Shown in pieces: positions 1-8,900 of a DNA stretch of 64,000 nt. The DNA is from Azophilus sp965220425. GTDB lineage: Bacteria > Pseudomonadota > Gammaproteobacteria > Pseudomonadales > Azotimanducaceae. A program made the position numbers and the translations under genes. A model generated the notes under the pieces. The model saw only the letters and a list, made by a program, of their open reading frames with translations, made no database searches and was not told the DNA's origin. Each line of letters begins with the position of its first letter. The stretch's first letter is position 1. The stretch is taken from positions 2,418,001 to 2,482,000 of the forward strand of contig OZ244830.1 of the NCBI GenBank assembly GCA_965220425.1, in the 5' to 3' direction.

Positions 1-394
1 CGCGTACCCGGAATTGCGTGACGTTATCCTGACCGGGCAACGCGCGGCACGGCGGCCGCCGGGCCTGGTTGCGGACGGCCGCGACATGGGCACGATCGTA
101 TTCCCGGACGCGGCGTTGAAGATATTCCTGGACGCGAGCCCGGGGGTGCGCGCGGAACGCCGCAATAAGCAATTGAAAAACAAAGGCTTGAATGTTAATT
201 TTCGCGCTATTCTCGCCGGCATTCAGGAACGGGATGCGCGAGATAGGGAGCGCGCTGCCGCACCGTTGAGACAGGCCGAGGACGCCATCGTCATCGACAG
301 CACGGCAATGAGCCTGGAAGAAGTGCTCGGGCGAGCGTTGGCGCTTGCCAGCGAGCGGGGTCTTGCAGCCGGACCGGCGCCGCGCATGACATGA
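1..394 (+). CDS. cmk: Cytidylate kinase, C-terminal part (5' end outside window)
   Basis: Transfers phosphate from ATP to CMP/dCMP in the cytosol. The open frame runs from base 2 with no start inside the window, so the gene begins upstream. Visible are the conserved GLVADGRDMGT segment, the arginine-rich lid (AERRNKQL) and a C-terminal helix region with the IDST motif typical of bacterial CMP kinases. The stop is the TGA at 392-394. It is followed by rpsA and ihfB on the same strand, the usual gammaproteobacterial order, which supports the assignment. The last residues (after about ERGLAAG) are poorly conserved. Confidence 0.95.
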   Translation, partial: AYPELRDVILTGQRAARRPPGLVADGRDMGTIVFPDAALKIFLDASPGVRAERRNKQLKNKGLNVNFRAILAGIQERDARDRERAAAPLRQAEDAIVIDSTAMSLEEVLGRALALASERGLAAGPAPRMT

Positions 395-492
395 ACGAAC
401 GGGTCTTGCGACCCATGCAACGAGGACTTGCCGCACCCGGGGCCGGCTTTCCCGGCGCAAGGACGATTAAGCGGCAGGAGATTGACGGATAC

Positions 493-2229
493 ATGAGCGA
501 AAGTTTTGCGGAGTTGTTTGAGGAGAGCCTTGAAACCATCGAGATGGAACCCGGTTCCATCGTTACCGGAACGGTGGTGGACATCGACAATGAACGGGTC
601 GTCGTTCACGCCGGCCTCAAATCGGAAGGCAATATCCCCAAGAATCAGTTTCTGAACGAAACCGGGGACTTCAGTTTGACCATCGGCGACCAGGTCAAGG
701 TGGTCATGGAAATCGTCGACGACGGCAGCGGCGAGACCAGGATGTCGCGGGAGAAGGCCCGCCGTGCCGAATCCTGGCAGATGCTCGAGGAAGCCTTCTC
801 GAACAACGAAGTCGTCAAGGGCGCCATAAACGGCAAGGTCAAGGGCGGGTTCACCGTCGACATCAGCGACATCCGCACCTTCCTGCCCGGCTCCCTGGTG
901 GACATCCGGCCGTTGCGGGAAACGGCGCACCTGGAAGGCAAACCGCTCGAGTTCAAGGTCATCAAGCTCGACCAGAAACGCAACAACGTAGTGGTTTCCA
1001 GGCGCGCGGTGCTCGAACAGGAGAACAGCGAAGAGCGCGAGGCGCTGCTCGCCTCCCTCGAAGAGGGGCAGACCCTGAAGGGCATCGTCAAGAATCTCAC
1101 CGACTACGGCGCATTCGTCGACCTGGGCGGCGTCGACGGGCTCCTGCATATCACCGACATGGCCTGGCGGCGTATCCGCCACCCCAGCGAGATGGTCAAT
1201 GTCGGCGATGAGGTCGATGTCCGGATTCTCAAGTTCGACCGGGAAAAGAACCGGGTGAGCCTCGGCATGAAACAGCTCGGCGACGATCCCTGGGTGGAGT
1301 TGACGCGCCGCTATCCGGAAGGCTCCCGGGTGATGTCGACCGTGACCAACCTCACCGACTACGGTTGCTTCGCCGAGATCGAGGAAGGCGTGGAAGGGCT
1401 CGTCCATGTTTCCGAGATGGACTGGACCAACAAGAACATCCACCCATCCAAGGTCGTCAATGCGGGCGACAAGGTGGAAGTCATGGTCCTCGACATCGAC
1501 GAGGAGCGGCGGCGTATTTCGCTCGGCATCAAGCAGTGCCGGCCCAATCCGTGGGAAGAATTTGCCGTCAATCGCAAGAAGGGCGAGCGGGTCACCGGCA
1601 AGATCAAGTCCATCACCGACTTCGGCATCTTTATCGGGCTCGAAGGCGATATCGACGGGCTTGTGCATCTCTCCGACGTTTCCTGGAAGGAGCCCGGAGA
1701 GACGGCGGTACGGCGTTATAGCAAGGGCGAGGAGATCGAAACCGTCATCCTGTCCATCGATCCGGATCGCGAGCGTATTTCGCTGGGCATCAAGCAACTC
1801 GACCAGGATGCGTTCACCGACTACATCGCGGCCAACGAAAGGGGCTCCATCGTCCAGGGTGTGGTGGTAGCGCTCGAGCCGAAGGAAGCGGAGTTGAAAC
1901 TCGCCGAAGATGTCACCGGCATTCTAAAAGCATCCGAGATCGGTTTTGACCGGGTGGAGGACACGCGCAAGGAGTTGTCCGAAGGCCAGCAGGTCGAGGT
2001 GAAGATCGTCAGTATCGACCGCAAGAACCGCGTGATCGGGTTGTCGATCAAGGCGAAGCAGGTCGACGAGGAACGCATGGCGGTCAAGGAGCACAGGAAG
2101 CAGGAAGGCACGCGCGCCGGCGCCAGCACGCTCGGTGACCTGATCAAGGCGCAAATGACGGGCCGCCGGCGCGACGGCGCGCGTGAGGCCGGGAACAAGC
2201 GCGAGCAACCCGACGAAGGCGAGCACTAG
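493..2229 (+). CDS. rpsA: 30S ribosomal protein S1
   Basis: Binds mRNA on the 30S subunit and helps initiate translation of structured or weak-SD messages. The protein is 578 residues, close to the 557 of E. coli S1, and carries repeated S1 (OB-fold) domains with the recurrent ITDFG/LTDYG and VDGLVHISD/VEGLVHVSE type motifs. The open frame extends back to 391, but I place the start at ATG 493 (MSESFAELFEES), the conserved S1 N-terminus, with a purine-rich CAGGAG about 12 bases upstream. The C-terminal 30 residues are basic and low in complexity. It lies between cmk and ihfB, probably in one transcript. Confidence 0.97.
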   Translation: MSESFAELFEESLETIEMEPGSIVTGTVVDIDNERVVVHAGLKSEGNIPKNQFLNETGDFSLTIGDQVKVVMEIVDDGSGETRMSREKARRAESWQMLEEAFSNNEVVKGAINGKVKGGFTVDISDIRTFLPGSLVDIRPLRETAHLEGKPLEFKVIKLDQKRNNVVVSRRAVLEQENSEEREALLASLEEGQTLKGIVKNLTDYGAFVDLGGVDGLLHITDMAWRRIRHPSEMVNVGDEVDVRILKFDREKNRVSLGMKQLGDDPWVELTRRYPEGSRVMSTVTNLTDYGCFAEIEEGVEGLVHVSEMDWTNKNIHPSKVVNAGDKVEVMVLDIDEERRRISLGIKQCRPNPWEEFAVNRKKGERVTGKIKSITDFGIFIGLEGDIDGLVHLSDVSWKEPGETAVRRYSKGEEIETVILSIDPDRERISLGIKQLDQDAFTDYIAANERGSIVQGVVVALEPKEAELKLAEDVTGILKASEIGFDRVEDTRKELSEGQQVEVKIVSIDRKNRVIGLSIKAKQVDEERMAVKEHRKQEGTRAGASTLGDLIKAQMTGRRRDGAREAGNKREQPDEGEH

Positions 2230-2240
2230 CAGCTAAAGCG

Positions 2241-2555
2241 ATGACCAAGTCGGAGCTCATCGAGAAAATCGGCGCCACCCAGGCGCAGCTTCCCATACGG
2301 GACATCGAGCTGGCCGTCAAGACGATGATCGAGCACATGTCCCAGACCTTGGCGCAGGGCAGGCGCATCGAGATCCGCGGATTCGGGAGTTTCTCGCTGC
2401 ACTACCGGGCGCCGCGGATCGGGCGAAATCCCAAGACGGGCGAGTCCGTGGGTCTTTCGGGCAAGTACGTTCCCCACTTCAAGCCCGGCAAGAACCTGCG
2501 CGAGCGGGTCAACGCCGGGCTCCAGCGCGGTCGATCGAGGCAGCGCCCGGATTGA
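2241..2555 (+). CDS. ihfB: Integration host factor subunit beta
   Basis: Small DNA-bending protein of the HU/IHF family; with IhfA it forms the heterodimer that bends DNA at promoters, replication and recombination sites. The 104-residue length fits. The beta-arm contains the GFGSFSLHYRAPRIGRNPKT segment, including the conserved GRNP tip, and the protein begins MTKSELIEKI as other IhfB do. It starts 11 bases after the rpsA stop, so it is very likely cotranscribed. No clear rho-independent terminator follows; degraded DNA with a small element begins about 20 bases downstream. Confidence 0.95.
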   Translation: MTKSELIEKIGATQAQLPIRDIELAVKTMIEHMSQTLAQGRRIEIRGFGSFSLHYRAPRIGRNPKTGESVGLSGKYVPHFKPGKNLRERVNAGLQRGRSRQRPD

Positions 2556-2705
2556 AAGCAGTTTCGGGTTTCGCAAGGGCGCCTCCATCGTGGATCAGGT
2601 GGGGTACACCCCGAAGGGCGGTCCGGTCACGACCCATATCCTTATTGCCGAGAAGAGCGGGGACATCCACTCGGTGCGCATCAATGCCGGTGGGGCAGAC
2701 CTCAT

Positions 2706-3060
2706 CCTAGTGGTCCAACCACCTGGAAATGAGTGGTCAGTGACCGCCGGAACGTTCCGCGCAAGGCGCGGTCGCGCAGATGTAGCCCGCCTACTTCAAG
2801 CGGCTGCAACGCCGCGCGGGGCGTTCCGGCGGTCACCCGAAGGGCGCGCCCACAAGCGCCCATCTGTCTGTGTGCGAGGGGTACCCCCTCGCGCTCCCGG
2901 GCTGAGCCTTTGTATGCGAGGGGTGCCCCCTCGCGCTCCCGGGCTGAGGGCTCCGTTATCGGCTCTTGACGTATGCTGGATACGTCCGCGAGCCGACGCC
3001 GCGCATCTGAACGCTTGTGGACGCGCTGACCGCTCATTTCCAGGTGGTTGGACCACTAGG
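2706..3060. mobile_element. Element A: about 355-bp MITE-like insertion with 35-bp terminal inverted repeats
   Basis: The left end 2706-2740 (starting CCTAGTGGTCCAACCACC) and the right end 3026-3060 are inverted repeats with one mismatch in 35. The element interrupts a coding fragment that is restored exactly when the element plus one target copy (TA, or equally CTAG) is removed, so it transposed as a unit. Inside are a second perfect 15-bp inverted pair (GTGACCGCCGGAACG at about 2739 and its complement near 2820) and a 42-bp tandem duplication. There is no transposase, so it is non-autonomous. A relic of one end occurs at 52280-52297. Confidence 0.85.
2874..2957. repeat. Two tandem 42-bp units with a GC-rich hairpin, inside element A
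   Basis: Each unit contains GCGAGGGGT then a CCCCCTCGC arm and ends GCTCCCGGGCTGAG. The arms are complementary and could form a strong hairpin. Similar GAGGGG/CCCCTCGC-GCTCCC-CGGCTGAG segments occur inside the family B elements at 5672, 39483 and 42047, so this looks like a smaller unit shared between element families. Confidence 0.6.
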
Positions 3061-3133
3061 CTGCGACCTGCTGGAGGGCTCACATACCTTCGCGTAGCAG
3101 TGGGATCCTCTTTGGCAAGGGCGATAAACCGGT

Positions 3134-3577
3134 TCAGCCGATCAGGAAATCAAGAGCCTTGATCGCCGCAACCGTCGCGCCGAGCGCGGTATAGAACTTG
3201 ACGGTCATGCGCAACTCGAGGTCTTTCATGTCGGCACGGACGGCGCTGATTTCCGAATGCAATTCCGCGCGAAGTCCTCCGATTTCCGAACCCAATTCCG
3301 CGCGAAGTCTTCCGATTTCCGAATGCAATTCCGCGCGAAGTTCTCCGATTTCCGAACGTAATTCCGCGCGAAGTTCTCCGATTTCCGAACGTAATTCCGC
3401 GCGAAGTTCTCCGACTTCCGCGCGAAGTTTTCCGATTTCAGCGCGAACGCCGCCGATGTCGGCTTTCGTGGCCAGACTCTCCGATACCGGAATCGATTGC
3501 GCGGCCGCCGTCGCCTGTTCGTCCGACACGCCCGCGCTCCTGAAGGCATCGTAGACTTCCTTGACGATTGCGCCCAT
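3134..3577 (-). CDS. Coiled-coil protein with hendecad repeats and C-terminal hydrophobic segment (DUF1640/CCDC90-like)
   Basis: A 147-residue protein. The short N-terminal part (MGAIVKEVYDAFRSAGVSDEQA) is followed by a long coiled coil of repeated 11-residue units of the ELRAELRSEIG type and a short C-terminal hydrophobic stretch (FYTALGATVAAIKALDFLIG). This layout, with a LATKADI phrase before the coil, resembles the DUF1640/CCDC90-like proteins of bacteria. The frame is open further upstream to 3655, but the ATG at 3577 begins the conserved-looking part. Function is unknown; a membrane-tethered oligomeric coil is likely. No partner gene is evident; bioB is divergent. Confidence 0.7.
   Translation of the reverse strand: MGAIVKEVYDAFRSAGVSDEQATAAAQSIPVSESLATKADIGGVRAEIGKLRAEVGELRAELRSEIGELRAELRSEIGELRAELHSEIGRLRAELGSEIGGLRAELHSEISAVRADMKDLELRMTVKFYTALGATVAAIKALDFLIG
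3253..3440. repeat. 33-bp coding minisatellite
   Basis: Near-identical 33-base units (TCCGATTTCCGAA and AATTCCGCGCGAAG blocks alternate) recur about six times and encode the 11-residue coiled-coil repeat of the overlapping minus-strand gene. Because 33 is a multiple of three, gain or loss of units keeps the frame. Confidence 0.8.
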
Positions 3578-3943
3578 GCAAACCGGCCCCGACCGCGGCT
3601 GCTCACTTCGATCGCAACGGAGCATACCAGAACGGAAGCCCGAGACTGTGAGCAATCGTGGGCACCTGCCGTGCGATACATTGCTGCATCCGCCGCCGCT
3701 CCACTTGAAGTTGAGCCCATCACGGCGGGCCGGCGCTTTGTCGGGCGGCCCCCCGCGGCCGCCGACCGCCGCCGGACTTTTGCCACGGGCTGCCAGCCTG
3801 GCCTGTACGGCTGCGTCCTGGCGTCGAGGCCGGCGATTACAACCCTGTCGGTCCGTTGCGGCGGATGGCTCTGCTTGGGGCGATTCGCGTTACCTCGCCG
3901 GTTTGAGTACGCTCTACGGCTTGCAATTCCGGAGCCGACGGAC
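3578..3943. other. Intergenic region upstream of bioB
   Basis: No convincing gene in 366 bases. It separates the divergent coiled-coil gene and bioB, so both promoters should lie here. It contains one unpaired end of repeat family D at 3774-3795 (GGACTTTTGCCACGGGCTGC...). The upstream extension of the bioB frame across this region lacks biotin-synthase similarity. Confidence 0.6.
3774..3795. repeat. Solo end of repeat family D
   Basis: GGACTTTTGCCACGGGCTGC followed by CA matches the right terminal repeat of element D at 5040-5061, differing only near the tip. No matching opposite end is seen nearby. bioB is therefore bracketed by family-D ends, one solo upstream and a complete element downstream. 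Confidence 0.6.
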
Positions 3944-4900
3944 TTGACCGAATCGGACATCGGGCACGACTGGAGTGTCGATGAAGTCATGGCGCTGTTC
4001 GAGGCGCCGTTGAACGACCTGCTGTTCCAGGCGCAAGCCATACACCGGCGTTACCACGCTGCGAACGAAGTACAGATCAGTTCGCTGCTGAGCATCAAGA
4101 CCGGGGGCTGCCCCGAAGACTGCAAGTACTGTCCCCAGAGCATCCATTACGACACGGGGCTCGATGCGCACAGCCTCCTGCCCGTCGACGATGTCGTCGA
4201 AGCGGCGCGGAAGGCGCGGGCCGCGGGCGCCACCCGGTTCTGCATGGGAGCCGCCTGGCGCGGCCCCACCAACGCCCAGGTGCGCCGGGTCTGCGAGTTG
4301 ATCGAAGCGGTGGCCGATCTCGACATGGAAACCTGCGTGACGCTCGGCATGCTGACGCCCGGACAGGCCGAAGACCTGGCCCGGGCCGGGCTCGACTACT
4401 ACAACCACAACCTCGATACGTCCCCGGAGTACTACGGGGAGATCATCACGACCCGCAACTACCAGGATCGGCTGGATACGCTCGCCAATGTCCGCGCCGC
4501 GGGAATCCTGGTTTGCTGCGGCGGGATCGTGGGCATGGGCGAGAGCCGGAAAGACCGGGCGGGCCTCCTGGTGCAGTTGGCCAATTTGCCGGAACACCCG
4601 GAATCGGTGCCCATCAACAATCTGGTTCGGGTGGAGGGTACACCGATGCAGGACGCCGAGGTGCTTTCGCCCCTGGAACTGGCGCGCTGCATCGCGGTTG
4701 CGCGCATCCTCATGCCGCGTGCGGTGGTGCGCCTGTCGGCGGGCCGCACCGATCTCGGCGCGGCGGCCCAGGCGCTGTGCTTCATGGCGGGAGCCGGATC
4801 GATTTTCTGCGGCGACCAGTTGCTCACCACCCCCAATCCCAGCTTCGGCGCCGACATGGAGATGTTCGAGGATCTGGGGCTTGCCGCCCAGACCGTCTAG
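3944..4900 (+). CDS. bioB: Biotin synthase
   Basis: Radical-SAM enzyme that inserts sulfur into dethiobiotin to make biotin. The CxxxCxxC cluster motif is present as CPEDCKYC, preceded by LLSIKTGG, followed by RFCMGAAW, YYNHNLDTS and the C-terminal GDQLLTTPNP segment, all typical of BioB. The frame is open far upstream (from 3497) but without family similarity. I place the start at TTG 3944, which has a GGAG at 3931-3934 nine bases upstream and gives 318 residues, a normal length. No other bio gene is adjacent. The stop TAG coincides with the first bases of element D. Confidence 0.93.
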   Translation: MTESDIGHDWSVDEVMALFEAPLNDLLFQAQAIHRRYHAANEVQISSLLSIKTGGCPEDCKYCPQSIHYDTGLDAHSLLPVDDVVEAARKARAAGATRFCMGAAWRGPTNAQVRRVCELIEAVADLDMETCVTLGMLTPGQAEDLARAGLDYYNHNLDTSPEYYGEIITTRNYQDRLDTLANVRAAGILVCCGGIVGMGESRKDRAGLLVQLANLPEHPESVPINNLVRVEGTPMQDAEVLSPLELARCIAVARILMPRAVVRLSAGRTDLGAAAQALCFMAGAGSIFCGDQLLTTPNPSFGADMEMFEDLGLAAQTV

Positions 4901-5061
4901 CAGCACGTGGCAAAAGTCCGGCGTCGCACCGAGACCGTCGAGGCGCCCGCCCGGCAAGGCGCGAGGAGCGAGAATATCGGGCGTATTTGAGCGACGAGCA
5001 ACGCGGTCGGGCGGGATGCATCGGCGGTCGAATGCAGGTGGACTTTTGCCACGGGCTGCTA
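4898..5061. mobile_element. Element D: 164-bp inverted-repeat element at the bioB stop codon
   Basis: The left end 4898-4919 (TAGCAGCACGTGGCAAAAGT...) and the right end 5040-5061 are inverted repeats with one mismatch in 22. The outermost TAG is the bioB stop codon. The interior is GC-rich and has no ORF of note. It may also act as a 3' hairpin for bioB mRNA. A solo end lies at 3774-3795. No transposase is present. Confidence 0.7.
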
Positions 5062-5212
5062 GTCGTCCTGTTTGCCGCTGCGCGCTGACGAACGAGTCGA
5101 ATCTGCATCGGCGAATGCCTCGATCTCCCGCGACCGATGCGCGGCCGATCGAGACGCCATGGCGTCGATTCATTCGATGTGCGCATAGATACCGAATGAG
5201 GCCCCGTTAGAG
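5062..5212. other. Upstream region of the MaoC gene with a 14-bp palindrome
   Basis: No gene. Contains the perfect palindrome GACGCCATGGCGTC at 5153-5166, about 50 bases before the hydratase start, which could be an operator; this rests on symmetry alone. Confidence 0.3.
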
Positions 5213-5674
5213 ATGCGGTTCTTCGAGGATATCCCTGACGACTACAGCAGCGTCGTGGGCGCCTTCCAGCTCACGGAAGCCGCGGCGATCGAATTCGCAA
5301 CGGCCTGGGACCCGCAGCCGTTCCATACCGACCCCGTTGCGGCCGCGGAGTCGGTGTTCGGTGGTCTTGTGGCGTCGTCCGCGCATCTATTTGCAATCTG
5401 TACGCGGCTCTTTGCCGACCATGAAGACGGGATTCAGGTCGTCGCCATGCTGGGCAAGGACAAGCTGCGCCTGCCGAACCCGGCCCGGGCGGACACGGTG
5501 CTCACCTACGAGACGCGCTGCATCGGCCGGCGGGAATCGCGCAGTCGTGAGGATGTCGGAATTGTCACGTTGGCCGATACGGTAACCGATGACCGGGGCG
5601 CGGTCGTGCTGAGCCAGGAAGTCACGCTGCTGATCGCGAAGAGGAGATCCCGGTCCGATCGGAGACCGTCTTAG
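5213..5674 (+). CDS. MaoC-like (R)-specific hydratase/dehydratase
   Basis: A 153-residue hot-dog-fold protein. The segment FATAWDPQPFHTDP carries the Asp and His of the MaoC/(R)-enoyl-CoA hydratase active site, and the protein has the usual single-domain length. Such enzymes hydrate trans-2-enoyl-CoA or related acyl-CoA substrates; the exact substrate cannot be told. It stands alone between element D and element B. Its TAG stop (5672-5674) is formed by the first three bases of element B, so the last residues (RRSRSDRRPS) may not be ancestral. Confidence 0.8.
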   Translation: MRFFEDIPDDYSSVVGAFQLTEAAAIEFATAWDPQPFHTDPVAAAESVFGGLVASSAHLFAICTRLFADHEDGIQVVAMLGKDKLRLPNPARADTVLTYETRCIGRRESRSREDVGIVTLADTVTDDRGAVVLSQEVTLLIAKRRSRSDRRPS

Positions 5675-5964
5675 CCCGCATATTGCACCAAGGGCCGCGA
5701 TGATCGCGCAGGATTTTGCCCGTTTGCGCGTGCTCGCGGGAGCCTTCAGCCGGGGAGCGCGAGGGGGCACCCCTCGCATAACAAGAACAAGCATAGCCAC
5801 GTCTATGGTGGAGGGAGCACGTGCGCGCACACGGGCAAAAGACCAGCGAGGGCATGGCCAGCGCAGTTTGTACCACGACAGAAAGCCGAACAGTGCAACA
5901 AATGTGAGCAAAATCAAATGGAATTCGTCATCTGGATAAGCGGCTTGGTGAAATATGCGGGCTA
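5672..5964. mobile_element. Element B copy 1 (293 bp)
   Basis: Bounded by inverted ends beginning TAGCCCGCATATTGCACCAAG and ending CTTGGTGAAATATGCGGGCTA. The same ends and interior recur at 39483-39777, 42047-42341, 54192-54361 and 63789 onward. The left TAG is the stop of the MaoC gene and the right CTA is the complement of the stop of the RND permease gene. The interior holds further inverted arms (TTTTGCCCGT.../...ACGGGCAAAAG) but no transposase. Confidence 0.85.
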
Positions 5965-8900
5965 GCCCGCATCGCTCACGGATCTTCGTTGCGAGGGCGT
6001 CGAGGCGCCGCGTAAGCGTGGCCGCGCGGACCTCAGGGCCGGGCCGGCGCGGGAAACCTGGCGCCGCAGGTCCCCGGCCAGCGAATAGAGAACGGGCACG
6101 AGGAACAGCGTCGCCAGCGTCGATACCGCGAGCCCCCAGCCGACGGCGAGGGAGACGATACTGACGATGGGGTCGTAGCCGCCGATGCCGTAGGCGCTCG
6201 GCAGCACGCCGCCCAGGGTGGTCAGCGTCGTGACCAGGATCGGGCGCAGGCGCTCCACCACCGCATCGACGATGGCCCCGGTGGCCTCGCCGCCGGTGCG
6301 GGCAGCCTGTTCCTGCAGGCGGCGATGGATGGAGTCCACCATCACGATGGAACCGTTCACGACAATGCCCGCGAGGCCGATGGCGCCGAGCATCGCGAAC
6401 ATGTTCATGGGTTTGCCGTGCAGGAAGAAGACCAGGAATACGCCCGCCACGGCCAGCGGTATGACGAGCATGACGAACAACGCCTCCAGAAACGAGCCGA
6501 GCATCAGCCAGATGACGACGGCGATTCCCGCTATCGCAAGAGCGGCCGCCACGCCCATCCGGTCCGTTACCTTGCGGGTCTCGACGGCCTCGCCGCCGTT
6601 GAAAACCAACAGCCCCGGAATATCCTGGAAACGCGGGAACAACTCCGCCTCCATCCGCCGGGCGAACGTCAGTGCGGTCAGGCCGCTCGAATCCGAGAAG
6701 CCGGCGCGGATGGTCGCCGACCGGTAGCCGTCCCGGTGATAGATGCGGGTCACCGACGGGACTTCCATGGGATCCACCACATCGCGCAGCCGCACCAGCT
6801 CGCCGCTCGCCGCGCGGACGGGCGTTTCCAGCAGGGCGTCGAGGTCGCCGCGGGCGGCCGGGTCGAACTGCACCCGCAACTCGGTCGTGTGGTCGAGGTC
6901 GCGGTGTTCGCTCGCCTCGATGCCGTAGAAGGCAGCCGCCAGGGTCTGTCCGACGGCTTCCGCATCCAGGCCGCGCAACGCGAGCTTCTCGTAGTTCAGG
7001 TTCAGGTCGATTTTCGGCGTCCCGGGCCGCTCGTCCACCTCCACTTCGATGACGCCCGGCGTGGCTTCCAGGAATTGTTGCACCTCGAATGCCACGCCGC
7101 GCCGCGCCGCGTCGTCGTTGCACAGCACGTGCACGGTGACGGGCCGGTCCGTGGGCGGACCGAAGTACTCGGATTGATACAGGATCTTCACGTCCGGGGG
7201 CGCCTGAAGCGCGCCCGGCAGGCGCTCGATCCACTCCGCGTTCGTATGATTGCGCGCGTCCTTCCGGAACTGGACGATGAGAACCGCCTCGTTGTCCGCC
7301 TCGCCGAAGCTCTTTTCGAGGGAATCGATGTTCTGGTGCCCGATCCGGCCCGTAACGGCTTCGATGTCGCTTGCCGTTGCCTCGAGTAGCTGCCGGGCCA
7401 GGTCGGCGGCGACCGCTTCGGTCTGTTCCAGCGCCATGCCGGCGGGCGTCGTGATCTTGATCAGCAAACGGTCGGCGTCCTGCTGCGGGAACAGCATGAA
7501 GGGGACGAGAGGGCGCACGAACAGCATGATTGCGGCGAAGGCGGCGAGCGCGATCGAGAGCGTTGCCAGCCGATGCCGCAGCACCCAGCCGAGCGCGCGC
7601 CCGTAGCGGGCCTCGAGCGCGACCATGAAACGCCGCTTCCGAAGGTTGGCCCGGGCGCCGATGGTTGAGAGGTGCGCGGGGAGAACGAAGAACGACTCGA
7701 ACAGGGAAAACAGCAGCACGAAGACCACAACGGCGGGAATCTGCCACATGATCTTGCCGGGCAGCCCGCCGAGCACGGTGAGCGGCAGAAAGGCCAGCAT
7801 GGTGGTCAGCGCCGCCGCCGTCACCGGGGCCAGCATCTCCCCCGCCCCGTCAAGCGCTGCCTGGCTCGGCGGTGAGCCCTGGGCGCGCTTGAGCGCGATG
7901 CGTTCGGAGACCACCACCGCATCGTCCACCACCATGCCGAGCACGACGATGAAGCCCGTGAGCGACATGAGGTTCAGTGTCATGCCGAACGGGCCGACCA
8001 ACGTCATCGCGCCCATGAATACCACGGGGATGCCGACCAGGATCCAGATCGCCGGGCCGGGCCGGACGAAGGTGAAGAGCACGACGGTGACGAGCAGGAC
8101 GCCGATCAGGCCATTGGTGAACATCAGTTCGAGCCGGTTGGTGACCATGTAGGACTCGTCGTTGATCGCCGCCAACTCGATGTCTTCGGGAATGGGCGCC
8201 GCGGCCAGGACGGCACGTACCTGTTCGACGGTATCGATGATGTCGACACCTTCCCGTTTCTTGACGTACAGCGCGACTCCGCGGCGGCCGTTCGAGTGGA
8301 CGAAGAGCCCGGTGTCCTCGCGGCCTTGCTCGATACGCGCGATGTCGCGGATGCGCAGGGCGCCGGCGTCCGGCCGGAATCTCAGGATCGTCTCGCCCAC
8401 GTCCTCGGGGTACTCGAAGCGGCTCCACATGACCACCTGCCGGCGCTCGGCGGGGCTCTCGAGCACGCCGCCGGTGCTGGAGACGTTGCGGCGCTGGACG
8501 GCGGCGATAACATCCGAAAGGGTGATGCCGTATTCCCGCGCCAGTACCGGGTCGATCAGGATGCGCACCTCGGCATCCTGGAGGCCCACGGCCACCACAT
8601 CGCCCACCAGGTCGAGCCGTTGCAGGCGGTTTTCCAGATCTTCGGCGGTTTGGCCGAGTGTCGGTTCGGGTCCGGTCAACATGACCTCGACAACGGTAAG
8701 CCGGCCGGGATTGAGCCGCATGAACACGGGCTCGTCTTCCATGTCGTCGGGGAAATCGGTAATGCCGTCGACGGCCGCGCGCATATCGGTTTCGGCCGCC
8801 TCGATCTCGGCGGCCTCGTAGTCGTCGTAGAGCCGCACCGACGTGTACGACGTGTTGTCCGAGATCACGGTGGTGAACTCGTCGATGCCCTCCAGCCCTT

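Larger units (their letters stand above)
2572..3090 (+). pseudogene. Fragment of indolepyruvate ferredoxin oxidoreductase, split by element A
   Basis: From about 2572 the plus frame reads KGASIVDQVG, KGGPVTTHILIA, IHSVRINAGGADLIL and then meets the left end of element A at about 2706. Directly after the element's right end (about 3060) the same gene resumes as GCDLLEG. Removing the element and one copy of the TA/CTAG target restores an uninterrupted ADLILGCDL. This stretch matches the gamma-domain region of large indolepyruvate:ferredoxin oxidoreductases (aryl-pyruvate oxidation to acyl-CoA). Both ends of the gene are missing and a stop follows soon after GCDLLEGSHTFA. Only about 60 residues survive, so it is non-functional. 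Confidence 0.75.

Noticed and set aside
223..1797. 524-codon open frame on the minus strand opposite cmk/rpsA
   Set aside because: It is the antisense shadow of a high-GC S1 gene with clear protein motifs on the plus strand; no RBS or family similarity.
3253..3440. CRISPR-like regular repeat
   Set aside because: Units are 33 bases with no unique spacers and encode an 11-residue coiled-coil repeat; this is a coding minisatellite.
3914..5173. 419-codon minus-strand open frame over bioB
   Set aside because: Shadow of bioB; the product is His/Arg/Gly-rich with no recognisable motif.
5387..7747. 786-codon minus-strand open frame through the RND gene and element B
   Set aside because: Out of frame with the RND permease; Arg/Gly/Pro-rich composition typical of a shadow, and it crosses an element.
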